Source: Gemmatimonadaceae bacterium (GTDB lineage Bacteria; Gemmatimonadota; Gemmatimonadetes; Gemmatimonadales; Gemmatimonadaceae). Taken from it: 64,000 nt of DNA. The notes below the pieces were generated by a model that was given only the letters and a program-made list of their open reading frames with translations, was not told the origin of the DNA and ran no database searches. This document shows, one piece after another, positions 16,875 through 24,184 of the stretch. Location: positions 186,001-250,000 of the forward strand of contig JADZAN010000002.1 in NCBI GenBank assembly GCA_020852815.1, given 5' to 3'. The position numbers and the translations under genes were made by a program. Each line of letters starts with the position of its first letter. Within the stretch, counting starts at the first letter, position 1.

Positions 16875-17089
16875 CGCACCACCTCGAACGAGTCGATGTC
16901 GTCGAGGACGAGGACGATCCGGTCGCCCGTGGTGGGGTGCACGGCCTCGATCGCCTCCTTGCCCCCCTTGAGGAAGAGGCGCTGGGGAATCACGACGTAC
17001 TCGGTGCCGCGCCGGTACACCGACAGGCGCTTCCCCGCGGTGATGGCGCCTTCCAGTTCGTCGTATTGTCGGGTGGTGAAGCGTGCCAT
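16871..17089 (-). CDS. Small conserved hypothetical protein
   Basis: A 72-residue soluble protein (MARFTTRQYDELEGAI to the C-terminal DDIDSFEVVR). It is rich in beta-strand-like segments (KRLSVYRRGTEYVVIPQRL and TTGDRIVLVLDDIDSFEV). No family recognised. The ATG at 17089 lies 10 nt below the M20 deacylase stop, and its stop overlaps the RNase-H-like start, so it sits within a four-gene cluster with the GHMP kinase and deacylase. Confidence 0.7.
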   Translation of the reverse strand: MARFTTRQYDELEGAITAGKRLSVYRRGTEYVVIPQRLFLKGGKEAIEAVHPTTGDRIVLVLDDIDSFEVVR

Positions 17090-17099
17090 GTGCCTCGCG

Positions 17100-18260
17100 T
17101 CAAACGGCGGATTGCATCCACTCGCGCGCCAGCCGCGTGAGGACGCGCGTCGAGCGCTCCACCTCGTCCAGCGGGATCCACTCCTCGTCGGCGTGGGCGA
17201 GGATGATATCACCGGGACCGTAGCAGATGGCAGGGATCCCCGCGTCGTTGAGGAGGGCGGCGTCGGTCCAGGCGCTCATCCCCTCGTGCAGGATCGTCTC
17301 GCCCTCGGCGCGCATCGCGCGCTCCAGCGCCTGCACGATGGTCGCGTCTCCCGCCACGTCGCTCGGCCCCTGCGTCAGGATGTGGCGCAGCTCCACGTCG
17401 AGCGCGTCGTCGATCGCCGCCACGCGCTCGCAGGCCGCCGCGACCTCCTGCAGCACCTCCTGCGTCGTCTCGCCGGGCAGGGTGCGCCGCTCGATGCGCA
17501 GCGTGCAGCGGTCGGGGTAGGTCGACCACCCGGAGCCGCCCTCGATGGTCGACAGGTGCAACGATGCGTGCCCCAGCAACGGGTGCGTGCGATGGGTCAG
17601 CACGTCGCGCTGCAGCGTGTCCAGCGCGGCAATCAGGAGCCCGGCGTGACGAATGGCGTCCACCCCCAGGTCGTAGCGCGATCCGTGCGCCGCGCGCCCG
17701 CGAAAGTCCAGTTCTACCCAGACAAAGCCGCGGTGCGCCGGGTTCACGGCCAGCCGAGTGGGCTCGGTGACGATCGCTGCATCGGCGCGCAGGCCCGACG
17801 CCACCAGCCCCCGCGTCCCCAGCGATTCGTACTCCTCGTCCACCACCGCGCTCACGATGACCTCACCGTCGAGCCCTGCCGCCGCGGCGCGCGCCGCCGC
17901 GGCACACATTGCCGCCACCCCGCCCTTCATGTCGCAGCTCCCGCGCCCGTAGATCCGCCCGTCCCGCTCTTCGGCACTAAACGGGGCGTGCAGCATTCCG
18001 TCGACCCCCACCACGTCCAGGTGGCCGTTGAAGAGGAGCGTGCGCCCTCCCGGCTTTCCGATGCGTGCCACCACGTTGGGGCGCCCGCTCGCCACCTCCA
18101 TCAGCTCGGTGCGAAAGCCCCAGGCGCGCAGCACCTGCGCCAGCGCCTCCGCCACCGCCCCCTCGCCAGGTGCACCGGGGACAAGCGAAGGATTGCGGGA
18201 GTCGACGGAAACGAGGCGCCGCAGGAGTGCGATCGCGTCGCCAGGCGGGATGTCGGTCAT
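17100..18260 (-). CDS. M20-family metallo-deacylase (ArgE/DapE type)
   Basis: A 386-residue zinc amidohydrolase of the M20 family, complete in length. Metal and catalytic residues are visible: H80 and D82 (LFNGHLDVVG), bridging D110 (GRGSCDMKGG) and the E142/E143 pair (VVDEEYESLG). The lid domain contains AAHGSRYDLGVDAI. ArgE and DapE remove acyl groups from N-acetylornithine or N-succinyl-diaminopimelate, but related members cleave many N-acyl amino acids or peptides. Its ATG overlaps the stop of the GHMP kinase gene (ATGA), and no arginine or lysine biosynthesis gene is nearby, so a dedicated role with a sugar kinase is possible. Confidence 0.9.
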   Translation of the reverse strand: MTDIPPGDAIALLRRLVSVDSRNPSLVPGAPGEGAVAEALAQVLRAWGFRTELMEVASGRPNVVARIGKPGGRTLLFNGHLDVVGVDGMLHAPFSAEERDGRIYGRGSCDMKGGVAAMCAAAARAAAAGLDGEVIVSAVVDEEYESLGTRGLVASGLRADAAIVTEPTRLAVNPAHRGFVWVELDFRGRAAHGSRYDLGVDAIRHAGLLIAALDTLQRDVLTHRTHPLLGHASLHLSTIEGGSGWSTYPDRCTLRIERRTLPGETTQEVLQEVAAACERVAAIDDALDVELRHILTQGPSDVAGDATIVQALERAMRAEGETILHEGMSAWTDAALLNDAGIPAICYGPGDIILAHADEEWIPLDEVERSTRVLTRLAREWMQSAV

Positions 18261-19321
18261 GTGGGGAGGGCCGCAGGGTCCGGGGGAATGCCGTCGCCCT
18301 CCGGCCACCACGCAAAGCCCTGCGTGTCGACCGAGAACGGGACGGGGGTCGCGAGAACTTCCACGGCGCGGCGCACCGGCTCCTCCAGCCCGTGTGCGCA
18401 GACGAGGAGCACGCACCCCCCGCCCGAAGCGCCTAACGCCTTGCCGCCGATGGCACCCGCGCGCATCGCCACGTCGAGAACACGATCGATGAGCGGCGTC
18501 GTGATTGCCGGGTGCAACGTGCGCTGGTGCTCCCAGTGCTCGCGCACCAGCACCCCCAGCCCGTCCACCTCCTCGGCCACGATCGCGTCGGCCATCGACA
18601 CGGCCAGGCGCTTCATCCCGCGCAGCGCGCGCAGCACCCGCCCCTCGCGCGCACGATAGGCGTCCATCACGGCGGTGATCGTGTCCCCCGAGATGCGCGA
18701 CTGCCCGGTGTACACTACGAGGCAGCGATGCTCCAGTTCGCGGATGAAGTGGTGCGTGAGGGCGAGCTGGTGGACCACAGTCGCCTCGCCGAACTCCAGC
18801 GCCAGCGCTCCGCCGTACGCCGCGGCGTAGTGATCCTGTCGCCCCCCCGCGATGTGCAGCTCGTCGACTTCCACGCGGCGCGAGGCCTCGGCCAGCGCCG
18901 TGCGGCTGGCGGGGACGCGGTCGCGCAGGCGGCGGTAGTGCGCGGTGATGGCGCCGGCGGGAAGTGCCTGCGGCGGGACTCCCATGGCATCGGCCACGGC
19001 GCGCCACCCCTCGATGGCCCCCATCATTGCCACGCCGGCCGCCGACGAGCCGCCCAGTCCCGCGCCTAACGGGAAGTCGTTCGTGACGCGCGCCTCCACG
19101 CCCGGGAGCCCGGCGATGCGCAGCGCCGCGTTGGCCAGGGCGCGCTCCCGCATGTCGTCGTCAGCTGCACCGTCGCCGCCGGGCGCCAGCCGCACCGTGG
19201 CATAGCGCGTATTGGCCAGGTTGCAGGTGTATCCCCCTTCCTCGGTCGGATAGGGAGGGACATCGGTCCACCCTCCGCCGAAGTCGAGGCGCGTGGGCGC
19301 GCGAGCGACGAGTGCAGGCAT
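18257..19321 (-). CDS. GHMP-family sugar kinase (heptose-7-phosphate / L-fucose kinase-like)
   Basis: A 354-residue GHMP-superfamily small-molecule kinase. The N-terminal signature RAPTRLDFGGGWTDVPPYP fits D-glycero-D-manno-heptose-7-phosphate kinases and L-fucokinases. The ATP loop PLGAGLGGSSAAG is at about residues 90-102, and the third GHMP motif (GKALGASGGGCVLLV) is near the C-terminus. It would phosphorylate a sugar or sugar phosphate. The ATG at 19321 is preferred over upstream in-frame codons because the family signature follows at once. It overlaps the M20 deacylase by four bases. A strong terminator lies only 18 nt upstream of the start, so the promoter must lie in or near it. Confidence 0.85.
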   Translation of the reverse strand: MPALVARAPTRLDFGGGWTDVPPYPTEEGGYTCNLANTRYATVRLAPGGDGAADDDMRERALANAALRIAGLPGVEARVTNDFPLGAGLGGSSAAGVAMMGAIEGWRAVADAMGVPPQALPAGAITAHYRRLRDRVPASRTALAEASRRVEVDELHIAGGRQDHYAAAYGGALALEFGEATVVHQLALTHHFIRELEHRCLVVYTGQSRISGDTITAVMDAYRAREGRVLRALRGMKRLAVSMADAIVAEEVDGLGVLVREHWEHQRTLHPAITTPLIDRVLDVAMRAGAIGGKALGASGGGCVLLVCAHGLEEPVRRAVEVLATPVPFSVDTQGFAWWPEGDGIPPDPAALPT

Positions 19322-19338
19322 GCCCCAAAACAAGCACA

Positions 19339-19366
19339 AGGGGCGACGTCTCGCGACGTCGCCCCT
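19339..19366 (-). terminator. Rho-independent terminator after the phasin-like gene
   Basis: A perfect 12-base-pair GC-rich stem with a four-base loop. On the minus strand it is followed by a T-rich tract (TTGTGCTTGTTTTGG). It sits 45 bases after the stop of the phasin-like gene and immediately before the GHMP kinase gene, so it should separate the two transcripts. Confidence 0.75.
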
Positions 19367-19411
19367 GTGGCTGCTGTGTCAGGCCAGGCGATCGGAATCG
19401 CCGTGCCGCTG

Positions 19412-20287
19412 CTACCTCTTCTTCGGTTGCGGCTTTGCGGGAGTCTTCGCGGCAGGCTTGGGCGCTTCCTTGGCCGCCGGCTTGGTCGCGGTCTTTGCCG
19501 CAACCTTGGGAGCTTCCTTGGCCACCGGCTTTGGCGATTCCTTGGCGGGAGCCTTCGGTGCAGCCTTGGCAGCGGGCTTCGCTGCTTCCTTCGACGCGTC
19601 CTTTGCCGCTTCCTTCGCCGGCGCCTTGGGAGATGCCTTGGCTGTGTCCTTCAATGGGTCCTTGTGCGAGTCCTTGGGCGCGGCCGCCTTCGCCGAGTCC
19701 TTCGCTGTTTCTTTCGCCACCTTGGTCGCCTTGGACTCGGCGGCCGGGGCAGGAGGTGCCACAACGACCGGCGCGGGCGCGGGTATCGGTGCGGGGGCCG
19801 GCTTGACGACCGGCTTGGAGTCGGGCGTCACGGACTTGGGCGGCCGCGGGACCACCGGCGGCTCCAGCGACACGACGGGGGCCGCCGAGACCGCTGGCGC
19901 GACCTTCTTGGGCGCCTCGACCTTGGCCGGCTCGGGCTTCGGTACCTTCGGGGACGACGCGTGCGCCGCCTCGACGTCGCGCATCAGCTTGTCGGCCTCG
20001 TCCTGCGACATCTGCCCGCGCCGCACCATGTACTGCACCAGGTCGCGGGCGCTCTCTATCGCGAACGGGGTGAGACCGGCCGCCGCCCCTACCACCTCGC
20101 GCATCGTCCCGGCCATCCGGCTCCCCGCTTCCAGCGAGATCTCGTGCGCCTTGGCTGCCATTTCGGCCATGGTGTCGCGCACGTCCTGCCCGCGATGCCC
20201 CGGACCACGCTTTGGGGGCGTCGGCGTCGGGGGGGCGCTCTCCTCCCCCTCCGGCATTTCGTCAATGGACGCCATATTCTCCGACAT
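19412..20287 (-). CDS. PhaF-like phasin with histone H1-like lysine/alanine/proline tail
   Basis: A 291-residue protein in two parts. Residues about 35-110 are a helical phasin-like region (VRDTMAEMAAKAHEISLEAG, ARDLVQYMVRRGQMSQDEAD). Residues about 120-291 are low complexity: first Pro/Val/Ala-rich, then dozens of AAKP/KEAPK/AKES-type units ending PAKPQPKKR. This layout matches PhaF-type proteins, which bind polyhydroxyalkanoate granules through the N-terminus and DNA through an H1-like tail. No PHA synthase is in the window, so the granule link is inference; a nucleoid-associated role alone is possible. The start is ATG 20287 or 20275. A promoter is proposed at 20422-20449 and a terminator at 19339-19366, so it is probably monocistronic. 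Confidence 0.75.
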   Translation of the reverse strand: MSENMASIDEMPEGEESAPPTPTPPKRGPGHRGQDVRDTMAEMAAKAHEISLEAGSRMAGTMREVVGAAAGLTPFAIESARDLVQYMVRRGQMSQDEADKLMRDVEAAHASSPKVPKPEPAKVEAPKKVAPAVSAAPVVSLEPPVVPRPPKSVTPDSKPVVKPAPAPIPAPAPVVVAPPAPAAESKATKVAKETAKDSAKAAAPKDSHKDPLKDTAKASPKAPAKEAAKDASKEAAKPAAKAAPKAPAKESPKPVAKEAPKVAAKTATKPAAKEAPKPAAKTPAKPQPKKR

Positions 20288-20421
20288 CAAACGTATGCTC
20301 CGGCAACAGGTCGCGAAGATGGTCGCGACGTGGTCGGGGCACCCGGAGGGCCCCGCTCGGCCCGCGCACCAGTGTCGGCACCTGAATCGCGGGCCATTCT
20401 GGTGGGGGCAAGGCGGCGGTA

Positions 20422-20449
20422 AGTATATGATTTTTCGGGGCCTACGCAA
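20422..20449 (-). promoter_or_regulatory. Putative sigma-70-type promoter for the phasin-like gene
   Basis: On the minus strand, TTGCGT is followed after 16 bases by TATACT, inside an unusually A/T-rich patch of the 258-base divergent gap (20288-20545). The implied leader is about 130 bases. Nothing else is recognisable in the gap, and no equally good promoter was seen for the CoA-transferase. Confidence 0.45.
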
Positions 20450-20545
20450 GTCGCGGTGATGCCATCTCGAAGTACGGAAATGCCGCTTTCTTCCGCTGCA
20501 GTCCAATTCTAGGAACGTCATCAACGCGACAGCACACCGCTTGCA

Positions 20546-21667
20546 ATGCTACAGGGAATCCGAATACTCGACCTGAGTCGCGTCCTCGCCGCGCCACTCG
20601 CCTCCATGACGTTGGGCGATCTCGGCGCCGACGTCCTCAAGGTCGAACGCCCCGGTATCGGCGACGAAACCCGCGCCTGGGGCCCCCCTTTCGACGAGCG
20701 CGGCGAGGCCGCCTACTACCTCGCCATCAATCGCAACAAGCTCGGCGTTGCGCTCGACCTCGACGCCCCCGCCGATCGCGCCATCCTCGAACGACTAATC
20801 GCCGGCGCCGACGTCGTCCTCGACAACTACAAGCGCGGCACCCTCGAACGGAAAGGGTTCGATCCGGCGCGCTTCCTGAGCCAGCACCAGCGCCTCATCT
20901 GGTGCACCGTCACCGGCTTCGGTCCCCACTCCGACCGCCCCGGCTACGACTTCGTCGTCCAGGCCGAGTCGGGGTGGATGTCGATCACCGGTCCCATCGA
21001 CGGCCAACCCGCCAAGTCGGGGATCGCCCTCGCCGACGTCCTCGCCGGCAAGGACACCACGATCGCCATTCTCGGCGCCCTGGTCGCGCGCGAACGCGCA
21101 ACCTCACCCATCCCCATCGCCGAGCGATGGTTGTTCACCTCGCTCCTGCACACGGCGACCGCTGCCCTGGTCAACGTCGCGCAGAACGTCCTGGTCGGGG
21201 GAAAGGAGGCGCGACGCTGGGGAAACGGGCACGCCAACCTCGTCCCGTACCAGCTCTTTCGCGCCGCCGATCGCTACCTCGTCATCGCCGTGGGGAACGA
21301 CGGGCAGTGGGGGGGCTGCTGCCGCGCCCTCGGACTCGATGCGCTGGCGACGGACCCGGCGCTCGCCACCAACACCGGCCGGCTGGCTCATCGCGAGCGT
21401 GTGGTCGCCGCCATCTCCGAGCGGCTGGCGCAGCGCGCCGCCGCCGACTGGATCGCCCAATTGGACGCCGCTGGGGTTCCCTGCGGTGTGGTGAAGGGGG
21501 TGACCGAGGCGCTGGGCGCAGTGAGTGCGTCGGCGCGCACGGGCGTCGAGCCCTCGGTGCCGGGAAGCGTGCGCCTCGACCCTCCCACGCTCGACGAGGA
21601 CGGCGCGCTCATCCGCGAGCACGGCTGGGAGGCGTTTGCCCGCGTCGCTCGCCGGCGCCACGGGTAA
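20546..21667 (+). CDS. Class III (CaiB/BaiF/Frc) CoA-transferase
   Basis: A 373-residue CoA-transferase of family III. The N-terminus has the family signature ILDLSRVLAAPLASMTLGDLG followed by ADVLKVERPGIGDETRAWGPP. The acceptor aspartate that becomes a CoA anhydride in this family is the Asp of GIALADVLAGKD, at about residue 164. The C-terminal lid (LDAAGVPCGVVKGVTEAL) is complete. It moves CoA between carboxylic acids, commonly from succinyl-CoA. It is divergent from the phasin gene, and the S41 peptidase follows 97 nt later. It might feed the aromatic CoA-ester pathway, but it is 17 kb away and the substrate is unknown. Confidence 0.9.
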   Translation: MLQGIRILDLSRVLAAPLASMTLGDLGADVLKVERPGIGDETRAWGPPFDERGEAAYYLAINRNKLGVALDLDAPADRAILERLIAGADVVLDNYKRGTLERKGFDPARFLSQHQRLIWCTVTGFGPHSDRPGYDFVVQAESGWMSITGPIDGQPAKSGIALADVLAGKDTTIAILGALVARERATSPIPIAERWLFTSLLHTATAALVNVAQNVLVGGKEARRWGNGHANLVPYQLFRAADRYLVIAVGNDGQWGGCCRALGLDALATDPALATNTGRLAHRERVVAAISERLAQRAAADWIAQLDAAGVPCGVVKGVTEALGAVSASARTGVEPSVPGSVRLDPPTLDEDGALIREHGWEAFARVARRRHG

Positions 21668-21764
21668 CGCCAGGGCGGGCGCGAACGCCGGAGCGCGGGC
21701 GCGAGCGCCGTCAGCTGCCGGGCTCGTCGCCGAACGTTTGCCCCGCGGCGGGGTAAGCCGCCGC

Positions 21765-22841
21765 GTGCCGACGCTTTCCCATTTCCGTTCGCTGCTGGGC
21801 GCCGTGACGCTCTCGCTCGCCGCTGCGGCGTGCGGCGACGACGCGTCGGCCCCCACCAGCGAGTCGTTCGGCACCTCGTTCGACCGGATGTGGAACACCG
21901 CCGACCGCGAGTACTCGTACTTCGACTACAAGGGGATCGATTGGCGGGGGGTGAGAGCGCAGTACCGTCCCCGCGCCGAGCGAGCGACCGACGTCGCGAC
22001 CTTCATGGAGGTGGTGAAGGAGGCGCTGGCCACGCTCAGGGATGTCCACGTCTGGGTCATCCAGCCCGACGGGAAGTACGTGGCCACCTTCCGGCCGGCG
22101 TACCGGGAGAACTGGTCGACCGCGATGCGCGCGCGCCAGGCGCAACTCGACGGCTTCACCACCGAGTCGGCGGCGCTGTATCACGTCGACTACGGGGCGG
22201 TGGCGTACGTCGCCATCACCACGTTCGGCAACGGGCAGTTCGACGTGGCCACCTTCGATCGCGTGCTGGAGCGCTATCGTCAGGCGCCGGCGCTGGTGAT
22301 CGACGTGCGGATGAACGGCGGCGGCAACGATGCCTTCGCTTACCAGGTGGCGGGGCGCTTCACCTCGACGTCGCGCGTTGGCGGCTACTACCAGTACCGC
22401 AACGGTGCGCAGCATGGCGCCTTCACGCCAATGACGCCGCGTAGCGTGGTGCCGCGGGGGAGCTGGCAGTTCACGCGTCCCGTCATTCTCCTTGTGGGGC
22501 GTGGGGCCTTCTCGTCCACCGAGGGGTTCACATCGGCGATGCAGGCGCTGCCTAACGTGACGCTGGTGGGCGACACCACCGGTGGCGGTTCGGGGAACCC
22601 GGCGGTCTTTCCCGTGCGCGCTGGATACGGCTTCTCCGTCTCGCGCTGGATCGAGTACACCGCGCAGCGCCAACCGATCGAGTGGAAGGGAATTGCCCCC
22701 GACGTGGCCGTTCCGTTCAGCGACGCGGCGGTGGTGCTGGGCGACGATGAGACGCTTGCTGCCGCCCTGGCCTACGCGGGGCAAGCCGCTTCCCGGGTGT
22801 CGCAGCCGACAACGGCGATCGTGACGTCGGGGCATCGCTGA
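21765..22841 (+). CDS. S41-family peptidase, lipoprotein
   Basis: A 358-residue protein beginning at a GTG (21765), chosen because the lipoprotein signal (LLGAVTLSLAAAAC, Cys23) follows directly; longer in-frame readings would bury it. The body is a tail-specific-protease domain: RDVHVWVIQPDG in the N-terminal part, then VIDVRMNGGGNDAFAYQ, GRGAFSSTEGFTSAM with the nucleophile serine, and GDTTGGGSGNP. S41 enzymes cleave peptides from their C-termini. No classical PDZ domain is obvious. It is probably periplasmic, anchored to a membrane. Confidence 0.88.
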   Translation: MPTLSHFRSLLGAVTLSLAAAACGDDASAPTSESFGTSFDRMWNTADREYSYFDYKGIDWRGVRAQYRPRAERATDVATFMEVVKEALATLRDVHVWVIQPDGKYVATFRPAYRENWSTAMRARQAQLDGFTTESAALYHVDYGAVAYVAITTFGNGQFDVATFDRVLERYRQAPALVIDVRMNGGGNDAFAYQVAGRFTSTSRVGGYYQYRNGAQHGAFTPMTPRSVVPRGSWQFTRPVILLVGRGAFSSTEGFTSAMQALPNVTLVGDTTGGGSGNPAVFPVRAGYGFSVSRWIEYTAQRQPIEWKGIAPDVAVPFSDAAVVLGDDETLAAALAYAGQAASRVSQPTTAIVTSGHR

Positions 22842-23057
22842 GCGCGACTCGCGGGCGTGGCGGCTCCGGTGCCGCGGCGTGCCGGCCAAGGTTTTCGTCC
22901 CCGATCCGTTCAGTATCGGCCCCGGAAGCGGTTTCGTGAGTGTTGTCGTGTTACGGGGATTCAACTGCGTCGTCTACCTGACGTGACTGCACTCGCGCAT
23001 CCCTTCGCACCCTCGGCGGGACTATCGAGAGCCGCAAAAAGCGGTTATGCTGGGGCC

Positions 23058-23624
23058 GTGAAAACGACGGCACCTGCCTCTCCCATAGACCAGCTCGAGG
23101 CCGACCAGGAGATCATCACCAAGGTCCTTGCGGGCGACCGCAACGCCTTTGGTGTCCTGATCCAGCGTTACAGTGACCCGCTCTACCGGCATGCCCTGGG
23201 CATGACGGGAAGTCCGGACGTTGCGGAAGACATCCTCCAGATGTCGTTCATCAAGGCGTACCACCACCTCGCCGAAGTGCGGGGGCGGTTTGACGCCTGG
23301 GTGTTTCGCATCGTCGCCAACGGGTGCAAGGACTGGCTGAAGAACATTCGGCGGACCCACCTGAGCTACGAGGAAGACGATCAGCCGACCTCGTACGCGA
23401 CGCCTGAGGAGGAACTGGACCGTACGGAGCTTCGCAACGATCTCGACGACGCGCTGCTGCAACTGCCAGTGTCGCTTCGCGAGGCGTTCATCATGAAGCA
23501 CGTCGAAGGTCGGTCGTACGAAGAGATGGCGGATCTATTGGGTACTACGGTCGGGGCTCTGAAGATGCGCGTCCATCGCGCACGTGAAGCGCTCCAGGCT
23601 CTCTTGGAGGAGAAATACGCCTAA
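23058..23624 (+). CDS. ECF-family RNA polymerase sigma factor
   Basis: A 188-residue ECF sigma factor. Region 2 contains AFGVLIQRYSDPLYRHALGM and DVAEDILQMSFIKAYHHL; region 4 contains LPVSLREAFIMKHVEGRSYEEMA and the recognition helix LGTTVGALKMRVHRAREAL. The GTG at 23058 gives a normal ECF length. A TATGCT hexamer at 23046-23051 ends six bases before this GTG, so the message could be leaderless; no good -35 was found. The stop overlaps the next start (TAATG), and that gene looks like its anti-sigma factor. The preceding 216-base gap holds only a small CCGC-A5-GCGG inverted repeat. Confidence 0.92.
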   Translation: MKTTAPASPIDQLEADQEIITKVLAGDRNAFGVLIQRYSDPLYRHALGMTGSPDVAEDILQMSFIKAYHHLAEVRGRFDAWVFRIVANGCKDWLKNIRRTHLSYEEDDQPTSYATPEEELDRTELRNDLDDALLQLPVSLREAFIMKHVEGRSYEEMADLLGTTVGALKMRVHRAREALQALLEEKYA

Positions 23625-24049
23625 TGCTCGACAGACATAACGAGCGCGACGGCCGTGCCGAGCGTGAACGCCCCCTGCGCCCCAGCGATGAGATGGGGAG
23701 CATCCGTGGCGAGCGTGAAGTCCCCCTCGCCCCGGTCGCAACACCCGACGTGGTCAACCGCTGGCTCGATGGCGAGCTTCCGGAGCCGACCGGACTGCGT
23801 GGCGATGCCGCGCGCTCCGTGGAGTTCTGGCGCCGCCTTGGCGAGGAGACGGACGCCCGTCGTCGCATGATGACCCCCGCGCACCTCCCGGCCAAGATCA
23901 TGGCCTCCCTCCCGCCGCTGGCCATCCCGCAGCAGCAGGTGGTGCCATGGTATCGGAAGGACGTCAGGGTCAATCCCATGGTGGCTTTGGCCGCCGCGGC
24001 TGCACTCTTTACGCTGGGACTCATCGCGGCGCAGGCTTTGCTTCGCTAG
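23624..24049 (+). CDS. Probable anti-sigma factor, single-pass membrane protein
   Basis: A 141-residue protein with a polar, charged N-terminus and one C-terminal transmembrane helix (NPMVALAAAAALFTLGLIAAQ). The helical middle segment includes VVNRWLDGELPEP and SVEFWRRLGEETDARRRM. It lacks the HxxxCxxC zinc motif of ZAS-type anti-sigma factors. Its start overlaps the sigma factor stop as TAATG, the classical arrangement for a sigma/anti-sigma pair, and this is the main reason for the call. The stop codon lies within the left arm of the long inverted repeat that follows. Confidence 0.65.
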   Translation: MLDRHNERDGRAERERPLRPSDEMGSIRGEREVPLAPVATPDVVNRWLDGELPEPTGLRGDAARSVEFWRRLGEETDARRRMMTPAHLPAKIMASLPPLAIPQQQVVPWYRKDVRVNPMVALAAAAALFTLGLIAAQALLR

Positions 24050-24176
24050 AAGACGAGAAGACGAGAAGACGAGAAGACGAGGTACGACCCTGGGGCGCTG
24101 GGACTCGCGATGAGTCCCCGCGCCCTTCGCCTTTCCCTCCCTCGTCTTCTCGTCTTCCCGTCCTCTCGTCTTCTAG
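24046..24176. repeat. 37-base inverted repeat with internal GAAGACGA tandem units
   Basis: The left arm (24046-24082) and right arm (24140-24176) are reverse complements over 37 bases with two mismatches, separated by 57 bases. Each arm begins or ends with CTAG and is made of about four tandem 8-10-base GAAGACGAG-type units. It fills the gap between the anti-sigma and sensor kinase genes and could act as a bidirectional terminator or be a small repeat element. It has no T-tract. Confidence 0.8.
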
Positions 24177-24184
24177 ATTGAGGT

